Below are positions 30,889 to 40,870 of a stretch of DNA of 64,000 bases, piece after piece; within the stretch, counting starts at the first letter, position 1, and the number at the start of each line of letters is the position of its first letter. The stretch is from Brachyspira murdochii (GTDB lineage: Bacteria; Spirochaetota; JAAYUW01). Both the position numbers and the translations under genes were made by a program. The notes beneath the pieces are model-generated. The model searched no databases. It saw only the letters and a list, made by a program, of their open reading frames with translations, and was not told where the DNA came from. The stretch covers positions 1 to 64,000 of the forward strand of contig DYJT01000003.1 of NCBI GenBank assembly GCA_020722965.1. Reading direction: 5' to 3'.

Positions 30889-33276
30889 TTAAAAAAACAA
30901 GGAAAGTTGTAGACTAATAGTTCCTGGAACCTGAAATTCGAGTGGTTGCCTGTGACTAATATTAAAAACATTCTCGGTAAGTTCAAATGCAAGGTCTAAA
31001 AAATTATAGAAAATTATGGAAATTTCCCATTCTTTACCAAAAAGATAAAACTTTCCTGAAAGATAAAAATTAAATTCCCATATACAATCTTCTCTTCTAC
31101 CCATTGAAGCAGAAAAAGGATTATCCCCACTCATCAACTGATTATATATTACAAGGTAATTATTTGGGGTTACACTTTCATAAAAAGCTGTAAATGGTTG
31201 CCCATCTTTATATCTTATAATTAATTTTAACCAGATAGATTCCAATAACTTAAAACCTATATTAAATTTAAAAACATATGATCTATCCGATATCATTCTT
31301 CCTATACCATATATGTAATTATTTGGGTCTGCTTGTGTTTCGGAAATAACACCAATTTCATCTTCCAGTAGACTATTACCTATAGTGCCAATACCAACAA
31401 CCATATATGCCCAAAAACTAAAATTTATAAAAAAACTTTCGGTTTTTTTGCCTATGCTCAAGACAAGACCAAGATAAAATGGGCTTTTTAAAAAATCTGG
31501 AATACTATCAAAATAATTTTCATTTAAAAGATTGTTTTCAATAAGCCAGTTTATAGCATCCCAATAATTTGTTAAAACATAAGAGATATCAGAATCAGTG
31601 ATATAATACAAAGTTTGATTATTATAGGTGTATGATGAAAAAAATCCACTATCATTTGCTCTAATCCAAAATAGATTTTGAAAAGATTTAAATTGAGTAT
31701 CCAGATTGAAATAAAAATTATTCTTATTTTTATAACTAAAAGATATTGAGATGTAATAAAAAGTTGGTTGCTTGAGATTTTCACTTATTGAATTAATAAT
31801 TCCATCTGTATGAAATAACATTTGATCTGTTGAATTATAATATGAACCAGATAAATAGTTAGAATTAATATTTTTAGCCAAGGTAGAGGTAATTGAGGGT
31901 GTATTTTTACCAAGATTTAAGCTTATATTAAAAATGGATTGGGGGAAAAAGATAATGGTTGAATTAAAATCAAATGATAAAAATAGAAGATTATTGAAAT
32001 TACTATCTTTTAAATATAAAAATGAAAAGCCTAAAATTGCAGAAGAGCTAAAATCGATAAATTCATTTTTAATTTTATATTCAACACAAAGATCTGAATT
32101 AGATGTAATCCAATATGTAGAATAGGTATCAAATACTATTTTCCCAAATGGTTCATTGTAATAAAGCAAATTGATAGTAAATTTATTTGCATTCGGTTGA
32201 TAAATAGAAATGTTTGTATCTGAATCGAAATTGATAATAAAGTTGTTGAATTTAAAATATTTAAAATTCACAATTAATGATAGGTCGAAATTATTTCCAT
32301 CTGGAAGAAAAAATTCCATTGATTCACCGTCAAAGTCTATCAATTCATAATCATAATTGCTCTTTTCACTATCAATATTATTGTTTTCAAGCTGAATGGA
32401 TATATTACTCATATAAGAGTTATTTGTTAGCCCTATTCCCAAAATCAAAGAGAATGAATTTAAGATTTTAGTCTGATCGCTTGAAAAATAGAATTCAGAA
32501 CCATAGTTTGTCCTGAAATTATAAAAAAAGCTTGAAAACAGATTCATATAAGGAGACAAACTATAAAATAAAAGAAATTGTAATTTTGTAAAATTCTCTT
32601 GAAAAACAGAATAAATTGTGTTTTTTTCGCTATCTATCCCATAAGAAAGAAATGTGCGAACACCATTACTAAAATTAATAGTAAATTGAAGATTTTCTCC
32701 TTCATCTTCACCATTATTGTAATATAGATTAAAACCAAAAAGATATTTTAATTTTCTTCTATCATTAATGGAAATTGGATTTCTTGCAATAGCTGCTAAA
32801 CTACCACTTAAATAATAGACTAGCTCCTCTGTAAAAGGGAAAATACCCCATATACCGCTAAAAAATGTATATGTGTTTATACTTAATCCAGCAGGGATTG
32901 ACAGCTTCCCGTTAATAGAAGAATGAAATGGATCAATATCAATTCTTATAATATTTAAATAGAAATCCCATATTGGAGTTCCCGGGAAAAAATGAGAGTT
33001 TAATTTAAAGCCATCAATAAAAAATTGATTATATTCATGATTATTACCAAAAAAAGAAAAATATAACTGATCCGCTATTCCATAAAAACCTGTCTGAGAA
33101 GTGAAAACAAAGGCATATGGGCAGATTAATTCTATATAATCCGAAAGTGAGAAAAAAACAGGAAAATCAATATTCTGGGCAGATAGATTTTGAGCGAATG
33201 GATTAAATGGGAAAATAGATAAAAATATAAAAAATATCCATAGATATAAAATATAAAAATTTTTATTAATAATCAT
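30889..33276 (-). CDS. Outer-membrane beta-barrel protein, TonB-dependent-receptor-like
   Basis: N-terminal hydrophobic leader; plug-like YNQFFIDGFKLN; alternating aromatic/polar strands; terminates in ISLQLSLFF with C-terminal Phe. Confidence 0.55.
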   Translation of the reverse strand: MIINKNFYILYLWIFFIFLSIFPFNPFAQNLSAQNIDFPVFFSLSDYIELICPYAFVFTSQTGFYGIADQLYFSFFGNNHEYNQFFIDGFKLNSHFFPGTPIWDFYLNIIRIDIDPFHSSINGKLSIPAGLSINTYTFFSGIWGIFPFTEELVYYLSGSLAAIARNPISINDRRKLKYLFGFNLYYNNGEDEGENLQFTINFSNGVRTFLSYGIDSEKNTIYSVFQENFTKLQFLLFYSLSPYMNLFSSFFYNFRTNYGSEFYFSSDQTKILNSFSLILGIGLTNNSYMSNISIQLENNNIDSEKSNYDYELIDFDGESMEFFLPDGNNFDLSLIVNFKYFKFNNFIINFDSDTNISIYQPNANKFTINLLYYNEPFGKIVFDTYSTYWITSNSDLCVEYKIKNEFIDFSSSAILGFSFLYLKDSNFNNLLFLSFDFNSTIIFFPQSIFNISLNLGKNTPSITSTLAKNINSNYLSGSYYNSTDQMLFHTDGIINSISENLKQPTFYYISISFSYKNKNNFYFNLDTQFKSFQNLFWIRANDSGFFSSYTYNNQTLYYITDSDISYVLTNYWDAINWLIENNLLNENYFDSIPDFLKSPFYLGLVLSIGKKTESFFINFSFWAYMVVGIGTIGNSLLEDEIGVISETQADPNNYIYGIGRMISDRSYVFKFNIGFKLLESIWLKLIIRYKDGQPFTAFYESVTPNNYLVIYNQLMSGDNPFSASMGRREDCIWEFNFYLSGKFYLFGKEWEISIIFYNFLDLAFELTENVFNISHRQPLEFQVPGTISLQLSLFF

Positions 33277-33362
33277 CTTTTGTCATTTTTTAATTCTACT
33301 AATAAATATTTAATAAATATGTCTTTTTTTTAATTCTATTGATAAATATTTTAAGAAAATTA

Positions 33363-34019
33363 TTAAACCATTGGCTTTAATTGGTTGTTTTCCACAATAT
33401 ATTTGCTATTGCACTCTGGACAGTAAAAATAATCATCCTTTTTTTTCAATGTAACTCCACAACGGCATACCCATCCAATCTGTTTTGAAGGAACACCTAC
33501 CATTAATGCATATGGTTGGACATCTTTTGTTACTACTGCGCCAGAACCGATAAGAGCATATTCCCCAATCTCAACTCCACATACTATAGTCGCATTAGCC
33601 CCAATAGTAGCGCCTCTTCTTACTATCGTTTTTCTATATTCATGTTTTCTTTCTATAAATGCCCTTGGATTTATTACATTAGTGAAAACCATTGAAGGTC
33701 CACAAAATACTTCATCTTCAATATAAACTTCATCATAAACAGAAACATTATTTTGAATCTTTACAGAATTTCCAACGATTGCCTTTGAGCCTATATTTAC
33801 ATTCTGTCCTATCGAGCATTTTTTACCAATCTTTGCACCTTTCATTATATGAGAAAAATGCCAGATTTTTGTACCCTCGCCTATTTGGGCGCCTTCATCT
33901 ACATATGAACTTTCATGAACAAAATAATGTTCGTTAGTTTCAGGATTAATAAATTCTTTTATTTCAGACATTTTTTCCCTCTTTTTTAATGACTTTATAG
34001 CAATATTAAAAAATTTCAA
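33363..34019 (-). CDS. Left-handed beta-helix (hexapeptide) N-acetyltransferase, WbpD-like, with C-terminal zinc ribbon
   Basis: [32 protein letters not shown] repeats; [21 protein letters not shown]-terminal CRCG...CPEC. Confidence 0.85.
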   Translation of the reverse strand: MKFFNIAIKSLKKREKMSEIKEFINPETNEHYFVHESSYVDEGAQIGEGTKIWHFSHIMKGAKIGKKCSIGQNVNIGSKAIVGNSVKIQNNVSVYDEVYIEDEVFCGPSMVFTNVINPRAFIERKHEYRKTIVRRGATIGANATIVCGVEIGEYALIGSGAVVTKDVQPYALMVGVPSKQIGWVCRCGVTLKKKDDYFYCPECNSKYIVENNQLKPMV

Positions 34020-34081
34020 TTTGCATTTTTTTCTTTTTAAGATTTACTTTTAGTAATTAAAGATATAAAGGCAGGAAATAG

Positions 34082-35857
34082 ATGAAAAAGCTTCTAACCG
34101 GAAACGAAGCAATTGCTCAAGGAGCATGGGAAGCAGGATGCAAAATTGCAAGTGCATATCCAGGCACTCCAAGTACTGAAATACTTGAATATTTCGCTAC
34201 CTTACCAGATATCTACGCAGAATGGGCACCAAATGAAAAAGTAGCTTTAGAATTTGCAGCAGGGGGTGCAATAGCTGGTTTAAGAAGTATGACTGCCATG
34301 AAACATGTTGGATTAAATGTTGCAGCCGATCCTCTTTTTACGATGACCTACGAAGGGGTAAATGCCGGTTTAGTCGTAATAAGTGCTGATGATCCAGGGA
34401 TGCATTCCTCTCAAAATGAGCAGGATAATAGATTCTATGCCATGCATGCCAAGGCTGTGTGTATTGAGCCTTCAGATTCTTCAGAAGCCTTAAATTTCAC
34501 AAAAGCTGCCTTTGAAATTTCGGAAAAATATGATCTTGTGGTAATACTTAGAACCACGACAAGAATTTCACATTCAAAATCATTAGTCGAGGTTTCAGAT
34601 AAAAGAGAAAAGTTCAGCAAAGAATATAAAAAAAGCACAGATAAGTTCATAATGATCCCTTCCAATGCAAGAAAACGACACCCCATAGTAGAAGAAAGTC
34701 TAAGAAAATTAGCGAAAGATGGCTATAACTCAAATTTAAATAAGATAGAATACAACTTAAATAATAGATTTAATGGTAAAAAAGTCGGAATAATAACAAG
34801 TGGAATTTCCTATCAATACGCAAAAGAGGTTTTTGGTGATGATGTGAGTTATTTAAAGCTTGGAATAACATATCCTCTTTGTTTAGACTTAATAAGAGAA
34901 TTCGCTAAAAATGTTGATCAAGTTTATGTTATCGAGGAAAATGATCCATTTTTAGAAATGCAGATCAAAGCAGCTGGCATCAGTTGTATAGGGAAAGAGA
35001 TCATCACACCAATAGGTGAGCTTAATCCAGATATCATTCGAAAGGCATTTAACCTTGAAAAAGCAGAAAAAGATAGTCTGGCTTTTGATGTCCCTTCAAG
35101 ACCACCTGTTCTATGCTCCGGTTGTCCACATAGAGGGATTTTTTATGAGATTTCTAAGATTAAAAAGTCTATTATCACCGGTGATATAGGTTGCTATACT
35201 CTTGGAATGATGCCTCCTCTTAATGCCATGGATACATGTATTTGCATGGGTGCTTCTATTTCTGCTGGACTTGGAATTCAAAAAACAATCGAAATTGAAA
35301 AAAGAGATCAAAAAGTTTACGCATTTATAGGGGATTCGACATTTTTCCATTCTGGAATTACAGGTCTTATAGATGCCGTTTATAACAAAATCCCAATAAC
35401 TGTTGTAATACTTGATAATAGAATTACCGCAATGACTGGACATCAAGATAATCCAGGTACCGGTAAAACATTAATGGGTGAAAAAACCGATCAAATAGAT
35501 TTGTTTCAGCTTGTAAAAGCAGTTGGGGTTAAAGAAGAAAACATAAAAATAGTTCACTCTTACAATCTTACCGAAATAAGGCAGGCAATTAAGTATACTC
35601 TAGATTTAAAAGAAGTATCTGTAATTATATCCAAACAGCCATGTGCCTTAATAAAAGATGTTGTAAAGGCAAGAAAACCAGTTTACTATTCTATCGATCC
35701 ACAGACATGTAAGCTATGTAAAGTTTGTTTAAAGATTGGTTGCCCATCAATTTCATTTTCAAACAATGAAGTTAAAATTGATCCCGATACATGTGTTGCA
35801 TGCGGCGTTTGCTATCAAACTTGTCAATTTGGTGCCATTAAGATGAAAAATAAATAA
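34082..35857 (+). CDS. iorA: Indolepyruvate ferredoxin oxidoreductase alpha subunit
   Basis: LLTGNEAIAQGAWEAGCKIASAYPGTPSTEI; SGCPHRG; TPP region GDIGCYTLG; C-terminal ferredoxin Cys clusters. Confidence 0.96.
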   Translation: MKKLLTGNEAIAQGAWEAGCKIASAYPGTPSTEILEYFATLPDIYAEWAPNEKVALEFAAGGAIAGLRSMTAMKHVGLNVAADPLFTMTYEGVNAGLVVISADDPGMHSSQNEQDNRFYAMHAKAVCIEPSDSSEALNFTKAAFEISEKYDLVVILRTTTRISHSKSLVEVSDKREKFSKEYKKSTDKFIMIPSNARKRHPIVEESLRKLAKDGYNSNLNKIEYNLNNRFNGKKVGIITSGISYQYAKEVFGDDVSYLKLGITYPLCLDLIREFAKNVDQVYVIEENDPFLEMQIKAAGISCIGKEIITPIGELNPDIIRKAFNLEKAEKDSLAFDVPSRPPVLCSGCPHRGIFYEISKIKKSIITGDIGCYTLGMMPPLNAMDTCICMGASISAGLGIQKTIEIEKRDQKVYAFIGDSTFFHSGITGLIDAVYNKIPITVVILDNRITAMTGHQDNPGTGKTLMGEKTDQIDLFQLVKAVGVKEENIKIVHSYNLTEIRQAIKYTLDLKEVSVIISKQPCALIKDVVKARKPVYYSIDPQTCKLCKVCLKIGCPSISFSNNEVKIDPDTCVACGVCYQTCQFGAIKMKNK

Positions 35858-35868
35858 GAGGTAGAAAA

Positions 35869-36456
35869 ATGGATAGGATTACAAATATACTTTTTGTTGG
35901 TGTCGGTGGACAGGGAACTATTCTTGCTTCAAATATTTTGACAAAGGGTTTACTATTGGCTGACTATGATGTTAAAATGTCAGAGGTACATGGAATGGCT
36001 CAAAGAGGTGGAAGTGTATCTACTCAAATCAGATTTGGTAAGAATGTACACTCACCTTTAATTTCATTAAGGCAAGCAGATATAATACTTTCCTTTGAGA
36101 AAATTGAGGCAGCGAGATGGCTTGATTTTCTTAACCCCGATGGGTACCTCATAGTTAATGATTATGAAATTTACCCAACTTCTGTTCTTACTGGAAAGGA
36201 AAAATATCCAGAAGATATATTAAACAAAATTAAAGAGAAGGTAAAAAATCTTATAATTGTAGATGCGAACAAAAAAGCGATAGAACTTGGAAATACAAAG
36301 GTTCAAAATATGATACTTTTAGGAGTATTAATTGGATTACTTAAGATAGAAAAAATTGATTGGATACAGATTATTAAAGAAACTATTGCAGACAAGATTT
36401 TAAATATAAATCTACAGGCTTTCGATATTGGTTTAAAAATAGCAAAAAAATTCTAA
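35869..36456 (+). CDS. iorB: Indolepyruvate ferredoxin oxidoreductase beta subunit
   Basis: ILFVGVGGQGTILASNILTKGLL, SEVHGMAQRGGSVSTQIRFG; immediately after iorA. Confidence 0.95.
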   Translation: MDRITNILFVGVGGQGTILASNILTKGLLLADYDVKMSEVHGMAQRGGSVSTQIRFGKNVHSPLISLRQADIILSFEKIEAARWLDFLNPDGYLIVNDYEIYPTSVLTGKEKYPEDILNKIKEKVKNLIIVDANKKAIELGNTKVQNMILLGVLIGLLKIEKIDWIQIIKETIADKILNINLQAFDIGLKIAKKF

Positions 36457-38531
36457 TATTTTATTATTTTGAATTTTGAATCCTTAGCGCCTTTAAAATT
36501 AATCGTTTTCTTGTTGAAATCTACATATATTTCAGACACTTTTAATTCTATATTTTTTTGGACCAATATTGAATTTCCAGAAAATGCAATTATCTTTTTC
36601 TCGCTTTCAAAAACAGCATATTGCCCAATAATATAAACCTGATTTTCAATCTCTTTATTTTCTGCATTGTTTATAAGTAATTTAATATTGTCTTTGAAAA
36701 TATATATTTTTGTATTTAAATGAGCCTCCAATAAATCTGATATTATAAAAAAATTGTTTTTAAAGTTCTTTATTTTGGGTTCACCCTCAAAATAAGCCAG
36801 ATCATCTTTTTTATATATTGTAGCTTTTTCAGATTGTATAATATTTGAAAGGTATTTTTTATTTAAAATATTTTCAATCTGCTGGTACTGATAAATAGTT
36901 AAGTTCCCCTGCGCATAATAAATCTGACTTTCTTTTCCAGAATATTTTGCTGTATCTGATCTTATTTGAATTAAATTTTGATAATCTATTATATCTACAT
37001 TACCTTCTATAATACTCTCAGATGTTTCGGTATTCATCATCCCTTTAAGAGCAAAGATATCATTGATTATTATATTAAAACTTTCTTTATTAATCTTTAT
37101 AAAATCGGCTTCAAAATCGATTTTTTCTCCCTTCAATAAATTTTCAGGAGAATAGAAAAAATTATCTTTAAATTGTCTTACAAAGAAGGGTTTATCGGAT
37201 TTGACTATCTTTTTATAATCGAAATAAAAAAGCTGCTCACCTTTAACGAATATCTTACCTATAAAATCAAATATATAAGCATTCCCTGTTATCTTGCTTG
37301 TGTCTTTTTCTAAATAGTTGATATTATAACCGCTAAAAGCTACCTCGTTATTGGCAGAGATATCCTGTAAATAGCCATATCCATTGACACAATTATAACT
37401 GTAAACATTAGATTTTAATAATTTAATTTCCTCACCTTTTGAATAAAATTGAGAATTTAATCTATTTTTATAATCATATTTTTTTTGATGTAAATATCCT
37501 TTAAATATTATAAGGTGTGATTTATCATCATTATCTTGCTGGAAAGTCACCTGATCTCCTGCAAAATTTATAACACTATTTAAATCCTTGTAATAACCTT
37601 TTCCCTTTTTTAAGATATATAATTTCTTATTCCCCTCATTATAATCAATATAAGAACCTATAGAGTAAAACTGGATTTTATCTTTGGTGACATATTTAGC
37701 GTAACCATTGTTAATTACTATTCTTTTTGAAAAGGATGATTTAACATTATCTTCTGAATTATTATCTGAATATTCCAACTGATAAAAATCTATCCTATCA
37801 CCTTTTAAATCCAACATATTAGAAAAAAGAATAGAATTACCCATCATTATTATGGTTTTATTCTGGAGATAAAAAATGGAATTATCGCAGGAACCATTTA
37901 AATTTACAAATTCATCCACTATTTTGGATTCAAAAAGACCGGTTTTATTTTCGATTTTTACATCAGATTTGAAATTAGCATATGTATCATTTATAAAAAT
38001 ACCTTTTGAATAAATTATAAAACCATCTTTTTTGACAATTGCCATTTGATCTGTTATTATTTGGTTTTTTTCTAAATTACATTCGAGATAATCGCTACTT
38101 ATATTTATATTACTGTTATAATCTGTAATTAAGGAATCACCTTTAAGATTTACTATGTTGACATTTTCAATATTGTTAGAGTAAGCTTCTTTTGATCTTA
38201 TAAAATAAGTTTTTTTATTATTTCTAAATATATTAATTCGAGGGTTAATAATCTTAATATAATTTGCATCTTTATATTGATAAATTTTATCATAATATAT
38301 CTCAATTTTCTCATTCTCTTTAGAATTACTTATAATCTTACCTTTTATTAAAATTACATCGGGATAATAAACATTATATTTTAAATCTTCGATATTGTTT
38401 AATTCATTAAAAGAGGATCTATCCTTAGAATTATATGAAAAATATATAAATATGATAAACAACAAAAACAAAATTATGATTAGCGATAATAAATATTTAA
38501 ATTTTATTTTTAACTTAAATTTATTAAACAA
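36453..38531 (-). CDS. LptC/LptA (OstA)-like periplasmic protein, N-terminally anchored, multi-jellyroll
   Basis: Single N-terminal TM, then repeated short beta-strand units of LptC/OstA style (IFINDTYANFKSDVKIENK; GSCDNSIFYLQNKTIIMMGNSILFS; DTAKYSGKESQIYYAQGN). Confidence 0.5.
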   Translation of the reverse strand: MFNKFKLKIKFKYLLSLIIILFLLFIIFIYFSYNSKDRSSFNELNNIEDLKYNVYYPDVILIKGKIISNSKENEKIEIYYDKIYQYKDANYIKIINPRINIFRNNKKTYFIRSKEAYSNNIENVNIVNLKGDSLITDYNSNINISSDYLECNLEKNQIITDQMAIVKKDGFIIYSKGIFINDTYANFKSDVKIENKTGLFESKIVDEFVNLNGSCDNSIFYLQNKTIIMMGNSILFSNMLDLKGDRIDFYQLEYSDNNSEDNVKSSFSKRIVINNGYAKYVTKDKIQFYSIGSYIDYNEGNKKLYILKKGKGYYKDLNSVINFAGDQVTFQQDNDDKSHLIIFKGYLHQKKYDYKNRLNSQFYSKGEEIKLLKSNVYSYNCVNGYGYLQDISANNEVAFSGYNINYLEKDTSKITGNAYIFDFIGKIFVKGEQLFYFDYKKIVKSDKPFFVRQFKDNFFYSPENLLKGEKIDFEADFIKINKESFNIIINDIFALKGMMNTETSESIIEGNVDIIDYQNLIQIRSDTAKYSGKESQIYYAQGNLTIYQYQQIENILNKKYLSNIIQSEKATIYKKDDLAYFEGEPKIKNFKNNFFIISDLLEAHLNTKIYIFKDNIKLLINNAENKEIENQVYIIGQYAVFESEKKIIAFSGNSILVQKNIELKVSEIYVDFNKKTINFKGAKDSKFKIIKY

Positions 38532-38546
38532 AATAAACCTCGAAGT

Positions 38547-39686
38547 TTAATTTTCAAAATGAATCAGATCATTGTCATCCATCCATTCTGTCGAAAAATT
38601 TTTCAAAGGTAATTTTACTGGTCTATTAGTTTTTTGGCTTTTGTATATCGCCAAAATAATCTGCAAGGCTTTTTTCCCCTCTTCTGCTGTAATATAAGGG
38701 TCTTTATCGTTCTTTATGGCTTCTACCATATCTTTATATAATGGAGTATGACCAAAACCATAAACAGCTTGGTAATCTTCTCCCAGATTATAAGATGTAT
38801 TGATCATCTTTTCTTCAATATCTCCTTTTTCTTTATCATCACTGAATCTCCAATTTTCTATTTTATTGATAGCGAGCCCTCCCAATTTTACAGTACCAGT
38901 TGTGCCAGAAATATAAAGGGTTTCTTCTAGATTCTTTGGGTATGTATTAGCACTTCCTTCAATTACGCCAATAGCTCCATTTTTCGTCTTTAATATTGCT
39001 GTCCCAAAATCTTCGGCTTCTATTTCTTTACAAAATCTTCCTGTTACTCCATATACCTGTTCTACATCGCTTCCTAAAAACCATTGTAAAAGATCTATAT
39101 TATGCGTACATTGATTCATTAAAGTTCCACCATCTAATTTCCAGGTACCACGCCATTTTGCTTGTTTATAATAATTCATGTCTCTATTCCATCTAATATT
39201 GGCTGTAACATTAATGATCTTACCAAATCTTCCCTCTTCAAAAGCCTTTCTTGCTAGTTGAACTGTATAATTGAACCTATTCTGAAAAGAAACAGCAAGT
39301 TTTCTACCATATTTCTTTGAATAATCGATCATTTCATCGGCATCTTTTATTGAAAGAGCCATAGGTTTCTCACATATGACATGACATCCTGCTGCTAGAC
39401 AATCTTTCACTATAAATGGATGATAACCAGATTCAGTAGCGACAGATACAAGATCAGGTTTTATTTTATTAAGCATAATAGTATAATCATCAAAAATTTC
39501 AGGCTCTATATTTATTCCTTTTTCTTTCATTTTCTCTTTATAAATTAAAACCTTTTCTTTTGCCCTGGATTTTAAAACATCAACAAATGCTACAGCAATA
39601 ATTTCATCACTATTTTGAACCAAGGCATCAACATGCTTTTGTGAAATTCTTCCACAACCAATTAAAGCAAAATTTAGTTTCATCAA
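38547..39686 (-). CDS. Gfo/Idh/MocA-family oxidoreductase
   Basis: FALIGCGRISQKHVDAL, VSVATESGYHPFIVKDCLAAGCHVICEKPMALSIKDADEMI. Confidence 0.92.
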   Translation of the reverse strand: MMKLNFALIGCGRISQKHVDALVQNSDEIIAVAFVDVLKSRAKEKVLIYKEKMKEKGINIEPEIFDDYTIMLNKIKPDLVSVATESGYHPFIVKDCLAAGCHVICEKPMALSIKDADEMIDYSKKYGRKLAVSFQNRFNYTVQLARKAFEEGRFGKIINVTANIRWNRDMNYYKQAKWRGTWKLDGGTLMNQCTHNIDLLQWFLGSDVEQVYGVTGRFCKEIEAEDFGTAILKTKNGAIGVIEGSANTYPKNLEETLYISGTTGTVKLGGLAINKIENWRFSDDKEKGDIEEKMINTSYNLGEDYQAVYGFGHTPLYKDMVEAIKNDKDPYITAEEGKKALQIILAIYKSQKTNRPVKLPLKNFSTEWMDDNDLIHFEN

Positions 39687-39733
39687 TAAACTCCTAATTT
39701 TTAATTTTTAATATTAAGTAAAAGTAAAAATCA

Positions 39734-40732
39734 TTATTTTGAATTCATCAAAAAATTTTCCCACTTTAAAATAATATCTTTTGGAGGATTGTAATGAAAA
39801 TTATATAGATCTTTACTATCTGGTTTATCATTGTAAAATGGTCTATTACAAAGATTGCATCCAGAAGTTTTTAAATATTCTCCCTTTTGGATAATATTTT
39901 TAATAAAATCTATTTCAAAAATTCTTTTATCAAATGATGAAATCATATTATTGTCATCGATATTTATAAACTTTAATAAATCATTAAATTCTATCTTATA
40001 CTTTGATTCAACTAAAATTTGCCTAATAAATTGAATAAATCTATACCTTTTTAAGGGGACGACTGGATAATTTTCCATCTCTGTTCCTTTTATAGGAGTA
40101 AAGGAAAATAACGCAATAGTAAGATCCTCCTTCGCTATTTTTTGAAAAAGGTTTAATATATCAGTATCAGTTTCACCAAGACCTATTATCAGATGAATGG
40201 CGATTTTGCTTGGATATTTTTTTGAAGCTTCTATAGCAAGATTTAAATTTTCATTAAATCCATTTTTTCTTTTTTTAATTTTTTTATAAATCTCATCTGA
40301 TGCTGCATCTATAGCTATACCTAAATTTGCAAGCCCAAGATTAAATAGATAATCCACCTGTTCAATATTATAGACATTAATGGAAGCACCTATGGGAATT
40401 CTTAACTTCGATTTGAATTCTTCAAAAATTCTTAGGAAGTTTTCAAAATAATTATTTGTAGAAACAACCTGGAAGCAAATCTTTTTTATTTGATCGTTGC
40501 TATTTAACTTATCGATTACAATCTGGGTAGGATATTCTGGCCAGCTTACTCGAGATAATAAATTTGATTCTTTGTTCGTTAATCTACTTTGAGCACAAAA
40601 AGAACAACTATTATTGCAATTGGTTCCCATCATCAGATATGCTTGATTTGAGTTTGCATCTGTCCTGATTTTTTTTAGTTCAATAATAGATGCGGTTAAA
40701 GCCGATACTCCAATATAATCTATTTTATTCAT
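39734..40732 (-). CDS. BioB-like radical SAM protein (possibly LipS2-type lipoyl synthase component)
   Basis: CNNSCSFCAQ (CxxxCxxC), SRVSWPEYP, C-terminal TSGCNLCNRPFYNDKPDSKDLYNFHYNPP. Confidence 0.6.
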   Translation of the reverse strand: MNKIDYIGVSALTASIIELKKIRTDANSNQAYLMMGTNCNNSCSFCAQSRLTNKESNLLSRVSWPEYPTQIVIDKLNSNDQIKKICFQVVSTNNYFENFLRIFEEFKSKLRIPIGASINVYNIEQVDYLFNLGLANLGIAIDAASDEIYKKIKKRKNGFNENLNLAIEASKKYPSKIAIHLIIGLGETDTDILNLFQKIAKEDLTIALFSFTPIKGTEMENYPVVPLKRYRFIQFIRQILVESKYKIEFNDLLKFINIDDNNMISSFDKRIFEIDFIKNIIQKGEYLKTSGCNLCNRPFYNDKPDSKDLYNFHYNPPKDIILKWENFLMNSK

Positions 40733-40870
40733 TGAAATTTAAATACCATAAAATGGCTATGTTGTAAAGGATAAAACAAAAACTCTTTTCTAATTTTAAT
40801 TTTATTATATATTTTTGCTGAATTTTTAGATTTATCTATTATTTTAAATTTATTAATTTTGTACAATTGA

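Noticed and set aside
34435-35446. Minus-strand ORFs of 83 and 111 aa within iorA
   Set aside because: Antisense shadow ORFs of a well-supported gene
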